NCBI GenBank assembly: GCA_017436785.1
Contig: JAFSCK010000129.1
Coordinates: 1 to 40,103 of the forward strand
Origin: Oscillospiraceae bacterium
GTDB lineage: Bacteria; Bacillota; Clostridia; Oscillospirales; Oscillospiraceae
Direction of reading: 5' to 3'
DNA: 40,103 nt
Under the pieces are notes generated by a model, which saw only the letters and a program-made list of their open reading frames with translations, did not search any database and was not told the DNA's origin. A program made the translations under genes and the position numbers. Shown here one piece after another: positions 14,366-23,589 of this stretch (position 1 is the first letter of the stretch; each line of letters begins with the position of its first letter).

Positions 14366-16267
14366 TTACAGGGTGCCGATTAAAGATAGCGTACCATTAT
14401 CATTCTGCTTCCACTCCACGGCATATCCATTGATTTTGCTAATCCACAGACCAGTCTTCCCTGTCTGTTCATCGTATGTCAGTCCTCCTGTGGTGCCAAA
14501 ATTCAAAGTTGCTTCACCATCTGATGAGAGCCCTAGCTGAACGATCGTCGTTCCGCCTCTACGGAGTGAAACACCAGTAAAGTTTTCACCTGCAGATGCC
14601 CACAGTTCCAAACCATTGATTCTGCCCATCCATCGGGATCGAACGCCAACAACGTCCGCCAAATCTGAGTCGAAAACTTCTCTCGTATCATGCAGCATAG
14701 TACCATCTGCACCCCAGAAACGTATCCGTGCATAGTGCTGGCCATCTCCGGAACTTGTCGCATCTACAGAAAACAGATTCTTCGCACCCGCCTCATCGGC
14801 ACGGACGGTCAGACCGTTGGTGGAGATGCCTGTGTCAAACTTTGCCGTAGCCGTTTCGTCGCTCAGATCGATGGACACTTTGCCGTTGATGGATTCAATA
14901 CGGCAAGCCTTGATCAGGATGCCAAAGAGCGTGCCTGCCAGAACCATATCCGCATTGAAGGTGCCGTCGATGGTCCACGCAGAGACGTAGGGGCCATTGA
15001 CGCCAGAGTGGGAGAAGCCGATGCCGCTGGCACTGAGTTTCATGACATTGACCGCAGTATTGACATCAGGTGTGTCCATGTAAAGGGTTTCTTTACAGTT
15101 TCCGGCTTCGTCCTTCACCTGCACCACATACCCCTTACCGTTGGTCAGCCATTCCGTGGCTGCTACCCGGGCCTGCTCCAGTTGGGTAAAGGAGGGCTTC
15201 TTCTGAATTTCCTGCTCCTGTCGGACGATGGTCTTGGCCAGATTGGCTTTTACCTTGCCCAGAGTGATACTCTTGTATCGGCCCAAAAGGGGCTTATACC
15301 GGGCAGCTACCGCCCGGGAGGACACATCTACATTCAGCATAGGGAAAACCACGGAAACAGTATCGCCCAGCAGGACACGTTCCAGCAGAGCCTTGCCCTT
15401 GTATTCCTCGGTCTGCTCCAGTTGGACGAACTCCACCGTCCATGTGATATCCGGCTTGCCGATATCATTATTGGCAATATACTGCTCTGCACGGGTGCGA
15501 AGCTGCTCGACCGTAGGCTGCACGTCAAACTCCTGAGACAGATCCAAAGGCTTGATTTTATCCTCGGCATAGGTGCCGGGACCGTTGATGTACTTTTCCG
15601 GGAGCTGGACCAGATTGCCCTCCGTATCGACCCAGTAGGGATAGACGCCGGTGAAAACATTGGCAATGCTTTCATCCTGCTTCAGATCTGTCAGATTCTT
15701 GCCGTACCGGATAGACACACCCCGGTCAGCACCCCGGCGGGTATGAAGCTTGACCGTAAACTTGTCGAACTCATATTCCCCGCCGTAGGTGTCCAATACA
15801 GACCCCTCAGAGCCGCCCAGCAGCGTCCAGATGTCTTTTGGCACAGGGGACGACATTTGGGCTTCTGAGGTTTTGTCCGTCCAGAAATCAAAGGGACAGG
15901 CACTGACAGCATTTGCTTTTATGGTCTGCAGGGCACCAGAGACGCTGAGGGCGGTGAAGGGAGCTGCCACGATCTTGCTTAGCCGGTAAGCGTTGTGACG
16001 GGCGTAAATTGTGACGATGCCCTTCATGGGCTTCGTGATGCGGTAGATTCGGAAAGGCTGGGGATCCGATACCGGATTTGTCTTTGCCGTTATGTAGGCA
16101 TCCGAGACGATCTCGGAAAAATGGCTGCCGGTAACGGGGTACTGAACGGTCAGCTCACACTGGCCGTTCAGTTCTTCATAAACTTCCGAATCCGTGGCAT
16201 CGGCCAGAATACCGATGCCGTTAGAATCGAAGGTAGTTTCATCAGAGGGATAAAGGATCAGGCTCAT
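14366..16267 (-). CDS. Tail-associated lysin/endopeptidase-type tail protein (Tal)
   Basis: 633 aa from ATG 16267. I prefer this to the in-frame start 12 nt upstream because ATGA overlaps the Dit stop and AAGGTGGTGG lies before it. The N-terminal 350 residues follow the Tal/gp44-like fold (LYPSDETTFDSNGIGILADA, YARHNAYRLSKIVAAPF). A helix (QKKPSFTQLEQARVAATEWL) then leads into a fibre-like C-terminus. It forms the tail tip under Dit. Confidence 0.87.
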   Translation of the reverse strand: MSLILYPSDETTFDSNGIGILADATDSEVYEELNGQCELTVQYPVTGSHFSEIVSDAYITAKTNPVSDPQPFRIYRITKPMKGIVTIYARHNAYRLSKIVAAPFTALSVSGALQTIKANAVSACPFDFWTDKTSEAQMSSPVPKDIWTLLGGSEGSVLDTYGGEYEFDKFTVKLHTRRGADRGVSIRYGKNLTDLKQDESIANVFTGVYPYWVDTEGNLVQLPEKYINGPGTYAEDKIKPLDLSQEFDVQPTVEQLRTRAEQYIANNDIGKPDITWTVEFVQLEQTEEYKGKALLERVLLGDTVSVVFPMLNVDVSSRAVAARYKPLLGRYKSITLGKVKANLAKTIVRQEQEIQKKPSFTQLEQARVAATEWLTNGKGYVVQVKDEAGNCKETLYMDTPDVNTAVNVMKLSASGIGFSHSGVNGPYVSAWTIDGTFNADMVLAGTLFGILIKACRIESINGKVSIDLSDETATAKFDTGISTNGLTVRADEAGAKNLFSVDATSSGDGQHYARIRFWGADGTMLHDTREVFDSDLADVVGVRSRWMGRINGLELWASAGENFTGVSLRRGGTTIVQLGLSSDGEATLNFGTTGGLTYDEQTGKTGLWISKINGYAVEWKQNDNGTLSLIGTL

Positions 16268-16992
16268 AACGTCCACCACCTTGGAATGATTTCAATATGG
16301 GTGATCTCTCCGGTCCAACTCACTGCCGTTTCCCCTGCAGAAAGCTGCGGGAACACTGGGGCATAAATGCTGCCGTTTTTATTTTCCAGCGCACCGGATT
16401 CTGCTACCCGGTAGGCATCCTGCATCTCGCTGTCCAGAACGATGTGGCCATCGATGGCCTTGATCTTAACTACGATATCCCCAACAGTCAGTGCCCCTGA
16501 CCCGCTGCCGTAAACTGTGATCAGCGGCAGTGCCGGAAACAGGGTAGGATTCCAGAGGACCCCAGCCGTATCCATCAGGATAGGATGCTCACCGGATTTT
16601 AGATAGCGTTGGGGTTTGCAGTCGAAGGGGATCGTAAACCGCCCAGCTTCCTCCACAATGCTTTCGACGGAGATTTCGTTGGATATTCGGGCCATACGGA
16701 AAGAATCCGGGTAATATGTGCACTCCATGCGCATATATTCCGCTGTCGGCCTAAGAAGCATCAGGGCTGCTTCTGCTGCTTCCCTTAATGCTTGATCATC
16801 TTCAGGAAGGATAGCACACTTATAGGGAAGCGCAGCGTTTGCGAAGCTTTTTGAATCCAGAATCAGCGTTCCGGATCTGCCGGGAACTGCTACGGTTTCC
16901 ACGATTCTTTTCGGGAATACTGCCGGGGGCGGTTCGGTTATGATGATTCCATACGCACCGGAACGCACGCCATTCAAAATAAATTCATTCAT
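16264..16992 (-). CDS. Distal tail protein (Dit)
   Basis: 242 aa. The FILNGVRSGAYGIIITE and VPGRSGTLILDS motifs, and a C-terminal galectin-like beta domain from about residue 135, match siphovirus Dit proteins, which form the hexameric hub at the tail tip. It overlaps both the tape measure gene and Tal by 4 nt. Confidence 0.88.
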   Translation of the reverse strand: MNEFILNGVRSGAYGIIITEPPPAVFPKRIVETVAVPGRSGTLILDSKSFANAALPYKCAILPEDDQALREAAEAALMLLRPTAEYMRMECTYYPDSFRMARISNEISVESIVEEAGRFTIPFDCKPQRYLKSGEHPILMDTAGVLWNPTLFPALPLITVYGSGSGALTVGDIVVKIKAIDGHIVLDSEMQDAYRVAESGALENKNGSIYAPVFPQLSAGETAVSWTGEITHIEIIPRWWTL

Positions 16993-19757
16993 GCCAGCCC
17001 CGCCTCCACCTGCTGCTTCCTGAACTCGATCCGCTCAGCCAAATCATCTGCCAGATCATCCAGATCTCTGTCAGTATTGTTTTCAAAATGCTCAATGTGT
17101 ACCTGCACGGTTACAGGCCTATCAGATCCATACTTTCCCACAAGCTGCGCAAGTGTGTCTTTTAGGCTTCCCAGCCCGTCTACAGACAACACTGTGCTTT
17201 GGCCTGTGCCACTGAGCACATGGGTCAGCATGGTGCCTATGTGGGCATAGGAGCTGCCCAGCACATTTCCCAACATGCCTTCCAGATGTGCATAAAAGCT
17301 ATCCAGAGGAAGCACTGCTTCTCTGCCGGCCTCTCCACCTCCTAAAAGGCGGTTGCCCAACATGCCGAAGATCTGCGCGCCATTTAGGATGCCGCCTTTG
17401 GCATACCAGTCAACTGCGATTTTGGGAACAGAGGGCGGGAAAGAAGAAAAGTCAAAGCTTCCGGATACACTGAAATGGGGCATTTTCAATTTCGGCCATT
17501 TCCATTCCCAACCGGAAAAGAATCCTTTCACTTTTTCGATGCCGGTTTTAAAAGCGTCCTGCACGTCATCTAGATTCAATCCCACCAGCGCCAGCATGCC
17601 GTCGAGGATTCCAGAGAAGACACCCTTCACGCCTTCCCAAGCACGCTCCCAGTCACCGGTAAACACACCGCGGATAAAGTCAATACCGCCATTGAAGACC
17701 TCAAAAGCAGAATTCCACCAATTTTCCAGATAACTCAGAAACCCATTCAGGATGCCACCCAGCACCGGACCAAAGACTTCCGTCCAGTCCTGCGCAAACA
17801 CGTTCTGCAGGTATCCGTCAACTTCTCCCAGTTTCGCCTGTATCTCATCGCCATCTTTTCCAATCCATAGCACTAACCCTGCTGCTGCAGCAATCAGAGC
17901 CGGGATCGGATTGGCTACGATAAAGCCAAACGCGGACGAAAACGCACTTTTCAAGCCGGGCAAGGACATTCCGGAAATTTTACCGAAAGCTCTTTCCAGC
18001 CCCGGCAAATTCACTTTCGACAATTTTTCAATGATGTCAGATACTCCGTCAACAGAGTTACCCAAAACTCCCAAACCTGAAACAGTACCCACTGTCGACA
18101 GAAGGAACTTTTGCGTTCCAACGTCAAGGCCATTAAACCAACTTAGTGCCTCTGTCAGCATTTCAGTGAACATCGTTGCCAAAGGCTCGACAGTTTCCCC
18201 TAAGTCCGCCAACTGTTCTTGCAAATCAGCAGATACCTCATTGGATTCCACCATAGAAGCATTATTTTCCCGCCATTTTTCAGCCATTTGGGAAAGGCCC
18301 TGATCTGACAAAGTTTTCATGACCAGATCCGCCCGCTCAGCTTCAGTAGAGCAGCGTTCCAACGCAAGGTTAAAATAGTCTTCTGCCGATGCGCAGCCTG
18401 TAAATGCATTGTTACATGCGTTTCCTGCATCTACCTGCTTCTTTAGCTTTTCAATATAACCTTCAAGCGTAGCTTCTCCAGAAGCGGCTGCGTTCGTGTA
18501 CTCCCTTTCTATGTTGGCAAGATCCGCAGTTGTAGTGAAGCATTGTTCTCCAGCTGCTGTTTTCTTTTGCAGCCAGTAAGTATACTTTTCTTGAATGGTT
18601 TCACCTTTTGCGGTGACAATCTCATATTGTTCGGCAAGCTTCGTGATATCCTGTAACTGTGTCCCATAGGTCTCACCCTCTTGGGCAGCCCAATTAAGAA
18701 TATCAGCAAAGGTGCCCGTCACATGTCCAGTTTTGACCGTCTCATTGACCGCCTCTGCAAGAGAGTCGATAGGAATAGAATCTCCATATCTGGCCCATCC
18801 GCCAATGATATGGTCAATAAGTTCCATCAAGGGTTCCTGCTCGAGTCCAAGTGCCTGCAGATTTGCCAGAGCTGTGACCGCACTCTGGTCATCGCCCAGA
18901 ACTCCATAAAGTCGTTTATATGCTTCGGCGCGTTGGTCTGCTGTATACCCATTTGCCTCTGAGGAAACTTCCAGAGAACCCATCATTTTTCGATAAGACT
19001 TGGTTTCTTCTGTAATATCCTTAATAGAATCAACAATTCGACCAGCACTCTCAGCAATTAAGTCTGCTTTAAGGATATCCCCAAAACCAGCAGATTTTTT
19101 CTCAACATCCTCAATAGCATCGCCAATCTTATGAATTGCCTTTCTGGTAGGGTCTGTAGCATTTGCTATTTCCTGAAGATTTTTTTCGGAACTCTGTTCT
19201 AATGCCTTAAGTTTGGAAGCAGTAACCGCAATCTCCGTCTGAAGCTGTTCATACTCCCGAGTAGGAATCGGCTCACCAAACTGCTCCGTAACCGCATCCG
19301 CCTGCTTATGGAGATCCTTCAGCTTATCCTTTAGGCCATCCGCTTCCTTTGCAATGTCCTGATAAGCCTGAGTATCAGCCTTCCCAGCACGTTCCAGTTT
19401 CTTTTGCTCTGCGCTCAGTTCTGTAAGACGTTTCTTCGTCTGGTCAATCTGATCTTTGATAGGATCAAAGGCAGCCTTCCAATCATCATAGTTGCCGACG
19501 GATTTGGCTGCTTTCTCCTCTGCTTGACGCAGCAAATCCAGCTTTTCTTTGGTATTCTCAATCTGCTCAGACAGGATGCGCTGCTTCTGGGACAGCAGTT
19601 CCGTATTTTTGGGATCCAGCTCCAAAGCCTTGTCCACGTCCTTCAGCTGTTTTTCCAGATCCTTGCCATAGCCCTCGACCTCTTTCAGGGCCTTATTCAG
19701 TTTTACGGTACTGCCATTGAATTCAATGGTAATACCCTTGATGTTCTTGCCCACCAT
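16989..19757 (-). CDS. Tail tape measure protein
   Basis: 922 aa. Long coiled coil in residues 1-240, hydrophobic stretches at about 600-680 (GFIVANPIPALIAAAAGLVL), and a glycine-rich C-terminal part with the LLGGGEAGREAVLPLDSF motif common to these proteins. It sets tail length. Its start lies inside the gpGT frame (overlap 19723-19757) behind AAAGGAGGC. Confidence 0.93.
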   Translation of the reverse strand: MVGKNIKGITIEFNGSTVKLNKALKEVEGYGKDLEKQLKDVDKALELDPKNTELLSQKQRILSEQIENTKEKLDLLRQAEEKAAKSVGNYDDWKAAFDPIKDQIDQTKKRLTELSAEQKKLERAGKADTQAYQDIAKEADGLKDKLKDLHKQADAVTEQFGEPIPTREYEQLQTEIAVTASKLKALEQSSEKNLQEIANATDPTRKAIHKIGDAIEDVEKKSAGFGDILKADLIAESAGRIVDSIKDITEETKSYRKMMGSLEVSSEANGYTADQRAEAYKRLYGVLGDDQSAVTALANLQALGLEQEPLMELIDHIIGGWARYGDSIPIDSLAEAVNETVKTGHVTGTFADILNWAAQEGETYGTQLQDITKLAEQYEIVTAKGETIQEKYTYWLQKKTAAGEQCFTTTADLANIEREYTNAAASGEATLEGYIEKLKKQVDAGNACNNAFTGCASAEDYFNLALERCSTEAERADLVMKTLSDQGLSQMAEKWRENNASMVESNEVSADLQEQLADLGETVEPLATMFTEMLTEALSWFNGLDVGTQKFLLSTVGTVSGLGVLGNSVDGVSDIIEKLSKVNLPGLERAFGKISGMSLPGLKSAFSSAFGFIVANPIPALIAAAAGLVLWIGKDGDEIQAKLGEVDGYLQNVFAQDWTEVFGPVLGGILNGFLSYLENWWNSAFEVFNGGIDFIRGVFTGDWERAWEGVKGVFSGILDGMLALVGLNLDDVQDAFKTGIEKVKGFFSGWEWKWPKLKMPHFSVSGSFDFSSFPPSVPKIAVDWYAKGGILNGAQIFGMLGNRLLGGGEAGREAVLPLDSFYAHLEGMLGNVLGSSYAHIGTMLTHVLSGTGQSTVLSVDGLGSLKDTLAQLVGKYGSDRPVTVQVHIEHFENNTDRDLDDLADDLAERIEFRKQQVEAGLA

Positions 19758-20342
19758 GGCGTGTACTGCCTCCTTTCCCCGCTTTGCGGTGCAGTTTCTC
19801 AGATTCCGGTTCCGTCCGGGTCAGACGGTGAGCATTTTTTAGCCAAGTCCGCCCCTCCTTGGTCTGGCTCTTGTTATAGATCACCAGATCCCGGAGCAGT
19901 GCCCAGAAAGAAAACACATCCAGCTCATAGACCTGAAACAGCGGAATACCACAATATTCCGCCACCGCTTTCTCCTCGATAGAGTGGATAATATAGGGTA
20001 TCCCCTCACTATCCCCGGAGGGATAGTAAGGGGGTGTCAGTTTGGGTCGTTCTGCTTTTCGTCGCTGACCCAGAGGATAAAGGCCTTGATAAAGGCTGTC
20101 AGCTGGCTGGCATCCATCCAGTCCATGACCATGTCCGCTGTGATCCGTCGTTTTTCACGGTTTTTGTTGAGGATGCGTGCAGCAATGGCCACAGTCTCCT
20201 CGATGCCCGCATGGCCACCCGTCACCAGATCGTTCATCCGTTTCAGGGTCTTCAGCTTGGGCGGTTCGATATGAAGCACCTTCAGGTTGTCGGGAGCCTC
20301 AAACTCGAAATACCGGGGTTTTACAGAGGAGAGTTTAAACAT
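19723..20342 (-). CDS. Tail assembly chaperone gpGT (frameshift product)
   Basis: Translation of gpG continues after a -1 slip on CCCAAAC at 20046-20040. The base at 20040 is read twice, giving about 206 residues. The extension reads LTPPYYPSGDSEG, then VAEYCGIPLFQVYELDVFSF and KNAHRLTRTEPES, ending at 19723. gpG and gpGT together load the tape measure for tail tube growth in lambda-like phages. The extension has no good start of its own, which supports the fusion. Confidence 0.83.
20002..20046 (-). promoter_or_regulatory. Programmed -1 frameshift site with stimulatory hairpin
   Basis: The heptamer C-CCA-AAC is in the zero frame as GAC CCA AAC TGA (20046-20040). After 6 nt comes a 14-bp hairpin (arms 20020-20033 and 20002-20015, one G-U pair, 4-nt loop). 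Both parts fit the standard -1 signal, and the -1 frame is open exactly through the next tail ORF. Confidence 0.88.
20037..20342 (-). CDS. Tail assembly chaperone gpG
   Basis: 101 aa, mostly helical and soluble, ending DEKQNDPN at the stop inside the frameshift site. It has the position (between tail tube and tape measure) and size of gpG. The zero-frame product should be the more abundant one. Confidence 0.83.
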   Translation of the reverse strand: MFKLSSVKPRYFEFEAPDNLKVLHIEPPKLKTLKRMNDLVTGGHAGIEETVAIAARILNKNREKRRITADMVMDWMDASQLTAFIKAFILWVSDEKQNDPN

Positions 20343-20345
20343 GGT

Positions 20346-20948
20346 TTATTCCTCCTCAGGGGTGGCCTCAGGCTCCACATTGGCAGCAGCGGCATCCTCC
20401 AGCATCTCATCATCAATGATGACCAGAGTGCCGTCCTTATCCAGCGTGCCGGCAGTGATTTCTGCATCCACCTGCGTGGGCTTCTCATTGGTGAAGGCCA
20501 GAGAGACCGTGCCGGTGTTCCGACCGGTGATGGTGACTCTCAGTTTACGGCCATCATCCCGGGTATGGACGAACCGCAGCAGGGGCCGCTTGCCGTTCTT
20601 GTTGTTCAGGCCGCCGATCTTGTAGATACGGTGACCGGGCTTGGACGTGGTGTCCACTCTGGCAGTGGAGATCAGGGCCTGCATCCATGCCTGCACCCAG
20701 GTAATCAGACCGGTCTTGAACTTCACGTCTTCTTCGGTGGTGATAGTCTTCCGGACCCGGCCCATATCGTCCTTGACAGTCTGGCTGGTCTGGGAGTATT
20801 CCAGTGTTGCGCCGCCCTTGATATTGCCGACACGCTTATCATCGGTCTCAATGGCGGAATCCTCAGGGATATCACCAGAGAATTCATCCATGTACAAATC
20901 ACCGCTGCCCAGGATGATCTCGTCGCTGTTGTCGATATTGTTTTCCAT
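20346..20948 (-). CDS. Major tail tube protein
   Basis: 200 aa. GSGDLYMDEF near the N-terminus, KGGATLEYSQTSQTVKDDMG, then KTITTEEDVKFKTGLITW are typical of tail tube proteins of HK97-type clostridial phages. An acidic C-terminus (EPEATPEEE) follows. It lies between the tail terminator and gpG. Confidence 0.88.
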   Translation of the reverse strand: MENNIDNSDEIILGSGDLYMDEFSGDIPEDSAIETDDKRVGNIKGGATLEYSQTSQTVKDDMGRVRKTITTEEDVKFKTGLITWVQAWMQALISTARVDTTSKPGHRIYKIGGLNNKNGKRPLLRFVHTRDDGRKLRVTITGRNTGTVSLAFTNEKPTQVDAEITAGTLDKDGTLVIIDDEMLEDAAAANVEPEATPEEE

Positions 20949-20960
20949 ATATATTTCCTC

Positions 20961-21290
20961 CTATCGGATAATTTGATTGGTGGTAAACTTAAAATGGGTG
21001 GAATACGGTGTCCCATCAGGATAGGGTGTGACATCCAGTTTACCGACGCCCTGAAGGGCTTTTATCAACTTGCTTTCCAGTGACAAATCCCGGTTTGTAG
21101 AAAACAGTGCAACCGCCCATTCGATTTTCACCGTTTGGACCCGGCCATTATCAGAACCGCTAAAGGTTTCTTTTGTCCGTACCACCAGATACGGCAGTGG
21201 AACCGGAACGCCGTTGATGGGCACCGCAAAGTCCGCTTCCCGGCGGATACCCGTATTATCAATGTTTTGTAGGACATTCTCTCGTGTCAC
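20961..21290 (-). CDS. Tail terminator-like protein
   Basis: 109 aa. The strands PYLVVRTKETFSGSDNG and WAVALFSTNRDLSLESKLIK resemble tail completion/terminator proteins, which cap the tail tube and join it to the head. Assigned mainly on order: after the gp10-like protein and before the tube protein. Confidence 0.7.
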   Translation of the reverse strand: MTRENVLQNIDNTGIRREADFAVPINGVPVPLPYLVVRTKETFSGSDNGRVQTVKIEWAVALFSTNRDLSLESKLIKALQGVGKLDVTPYPDGTPYSTHFKFTTNQIIR

Positions 21291-21293
21291 AAA

Positions 21294-21680
21294 TTATCCT
21301 CCCAGTTTTTTGGTCAGCATATCTTCCATCCAGAGGGCTGCCTTTTCCTCAGCCGGCGCGATATGGGGAATCGGATCCACCCAAGTGCCATTCACAGTGT
21401 CATGGCCTTTTTCCAGCAAGTGCGTAAGACCGTAATGTGGTTTCTTACTGTAGACTACCATACTCATGTAGTCCTTACCCGACTGTCGGGATCTACGGTG
21501 GGCCCAGCTCTCCGCATATTCACCGGTAGCACCAATGGGAGCCGTCTCGCGTAACTCTGCTGCCGTCTCCCGGGCAACCACCTTTACTGCGTGGTCGATA
21601 TCCTCCACTGTGTTGGATAGATAGATGTCCAGCTCCTGCATCAAAGCATTTGCAATCTGATCCACGTTGATTGCCGCCAT
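21294..21680 (-). CDS. HK97 gp10-like tail/neck protein
   Basis: 128 aa. ARETAAELRETAPIGATGEYAESW and YGLTHLLEKGH match the HK97 gp10 family (minor tail/head-closure component). A C-terminal helix follows (EEKAALWMEDML). Confidence 0.85.
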   Translation of the reverse strand: MAAINVDQIANALMQELDIYLSNTVEDIDHAVKVVARETAAELRETAPIGATGEYAESWAHRRSRQSGKDYMSMVVYSKKPHYGLTHLLEKGHDTVNGTWVDPIPHIAPAEEKAALWMEDMLTKKLGG

Positions 21681-21700
21681 AGGGACGCCCCTTTCAATGG

Positions 21701-22072
21701 TTACAAGCGGCCACCGGAGCCTGTCTGTGTCTCATCAAATTGCAGGAGAATATCCGGCTGCTGTAAGGTAATGTCTGTACACTGCGGGATCGTGTCCAGA
21801 ATCGTCTGAGCCTGAGCGACCTGATACTGCTGGCCGTTGATAACTGCGAAAGCACCTCGGACTACCAGATCAGATCTGGGGATTCGGATAAGCATCTCGA
21901 TGATATGACCAGCCTGCTCGGCTGTGAAATTACGCTTATAGCCAACAATACGCTGCTGATAACGGATACCATCCAGCAGTTTCACCGGACAGCGGGACTC
22001 ATTCAGCTGCCAGAAATCCACCAGACCATCCAGAAAAGATTCAAACCTGGTTCGCTTCTTTTCCACAGCCAA
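21701..22072 (-). CDS. Head-tail adaptor/stopper protein
   Basis: 123 aa, beta-rich, with DIYL-type closing strands (QAQTILDTIPQCTDITLQQ) and a conserved YKRNFTAEQ region. It resembles SPP1 gp16-like stopper proteins by size and order. It overlaps the connector gene by 32 nt. Confidence 0.72.
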   Translation of the reverse strand: MAVEKKRTRFESFLDGLVDFWQLNESRCPVKLLDGIRYQQRIVGYKRNFTAEQAGHIIEMLIRIPRSDLVVRGAFAVINGQQYQVAQAQTILDTIPQCTDITLQQPDILLQFDETQTGSGGRL

Positions 22073-22361
22073 ATCCCTCCGTCAATCGAAGCATCAGCAG
22101 ATCGCCGGAATACTCCTGTTCAAATTCCGCCCTCTTATTCTCTACGAAATACCAAGTACAGGCAATAAACAGCGTTCGCTTTTCACCTTCATCGAAGGTC
22201 AGCATATCACCGCCCGCCACAGACCGAAGATAGCTTTGTGCCTCATCCATGGCGTTCACGATGTTTTGCTTCTGCTTGGCATCCGGTTCCCACGTAATAT
22301 TCATGCGGTTCAATACGGCGTTATACAACGCCGTATTGAAGGCATCAGCAACAGCAGCCAT
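22041..22361 (-). CDS. Head-tail connector (gp6-like)
   Basis: 106 aa, almost all helical (FNTALYNAVLNRMNITWEPD, AMDEAQSYLRSVAG, then CTWYFVENKRAEFEQEY). This matches the gp6/gp15-like connectors that bind below the portal. TAATG overlap with the capsid gene stop. Confidence 0.8.
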   Translation of the reverse strand: MAAVADAFNTALYNAVLNRMNITWEPDAKQKQNIVNAMDEAQSYLRSVAGGDMLTFDEGEKRTLFIACTWYFVENKRAEFEQEYSGDLLMLRLTEGFGCGKEANQV

Positions 22362-23575
22362 TATTCGTCAGCTGCGGCTGCCTGCTCAACAAGGAAGGGC
22401 AGCACGATCTGCAGGTTGCTGATATCCAGCAGGACAAACGCATATTCGTCCATGGGCCGGGCGTTGCCCTGAAGTTTGGTCTTATAGGCACGCTCATCCT
22501 CGAAGAACCGGACACTGTCATCCTGAACGATAACGCCCTTCTTGCTGTAGACGCCCAGACCGGCGAAGTATTTGGACGGCATACCCAGAAGTGCACGACC
22601 TTCCTCCAGTGCAGCAGTCTGCATGATATCCGCAGGAATGGGCAGCAGATCCCGGATCCACGTGCCGTCAGGCTTGCGATAGGTGGTTGCAGGCATAACC
22701 CGCTTCCAGTAGTCAAAGGGATTGCACAGGAAAATCAGGTCGCCGGACTCCACGGTACGGGCCTTGGTGGGATCCAGAGGATCTCGGGCAATATCTGCCA
22801 CGATGGCACCCAATGCACGGGGGGACAGTTCCAGCAGAGGCTTCGCGGTCTGACGGGGATACACACCATCCTGCACGCTGGCGGTGGAGGAAACATCACG
22901 GGTCATACCAATGGGCTCATCCTTACCGGTACCATCAACAACACCGGTTTCCAGTGCCATAGCGATTGCCTCGGCCAGAGTTTCCCGTACATACTGGTCC
23001 AGCCACTGGGGACCCAGGTCCACCAGATCCTGAGAAATACACATGAAGGCACTGAGCTTGCACAGGGTCAGATTGATTTCCTTCAGGCTGCCAGACAGTT
23101 CCTTTTCAATGGCAGAGGTAATCTTGCCCCACTTAGCCATCTGGCCAGGCTTGGAGTTCAGAACGAAACGGGTCAGATAGGCAGTATTGCGGAAGTTGAT
23201 ACGGTCCAGCAGAGGATGATTCTTCTTGATGGTGCCGATAACACCATCAATGATGGTCTGCGGCATGGCAACATCGAAGTTTTCCAGAGCCATCTTGGGA
23301 TTGTCCGCCTTAATGGCCTCGCCCAGTTTGGTGTAGTAGTTCATCTCTGCACTGGTCAGTGCATGGAGGCCGCGGGCAGCCAGAACTGCATTATCCTGAT
23401 TTCTCATATCCAGCTCCTGTGCCGCCTGCTCCAGCACTGCATCGTGGATATCGGAACAGAAGGTTGCCATAGCAGCAGACATCTTCTCTTCGTCTCCAGA
23501 CTTGAACGCTGCGGCCAAGTTGGCTGCGTTCTGCTTCTTTGCCTGTGCTACCAGGTCTTTACTTTTGATGGGCAT
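22361..23575 (-). CDS. Major capsid protein (HK97 fold)
   Basis: 404 aa. An N-terminal helical scaffold-like part (residues 1-110) precedes the HK97 shell domain, with FVLNSKPGQMAKWGKIT, ELSGSLKEINLTLCKLSAFM and the LFQDDSVRFFEDERAY-like terminal loops. It follows the ClpP-like protease, which probably removes the N-terminal delta domain. Confidence 0.92.
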   Translation of the reverse strand: MPIKSKDLVAQAKKQNAANLAAAFKSGDEEKMSAAMATFCSDIHDAVLEQAAQELDMRNQDNAVLAARGLHALTSAEMNYYTKLGEAIKADNPKMALENFDVAMPQTIIDGVIGTIKKNHPLLDRINFRNTAYLTRFVLNSKPGQMAKWGKITSAIEKELSGSLKEINLTLCKLSAFMCISQDLVDLGPQWLDQYVRETLAEAIAMALETGVVDGTGKDEPIGMTRDVSSTASVQDGVYPRQTAKPLLELSPRALGAIVADIARDPLDPTKARTVESGDLIFLCNPFDYWKRVMPATTYRKPDGTWIRDLLPIPADIMQTAALEEGRALLGMPSKYFAGLGVYSKKGVIVQDDSVRFFEDERAYKTKLQGNARPMDEYAFVLLDISNLQIVLPFLVEQAAAADE

Positions 23576-23589
23576 AATGTTTCCTCCTA

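Noticed and set aside
14690-15868. 392-codon plus-strand ORF opposite Tal
   Set aside because: Antisense shadow of the Tal gene; no start signal or domain.
20034-21083. 349-codon plus-strand ORF opposite the tail genes
   Set aside because: It crosses four minus-strand tail genes with clear signatures; no start signal.
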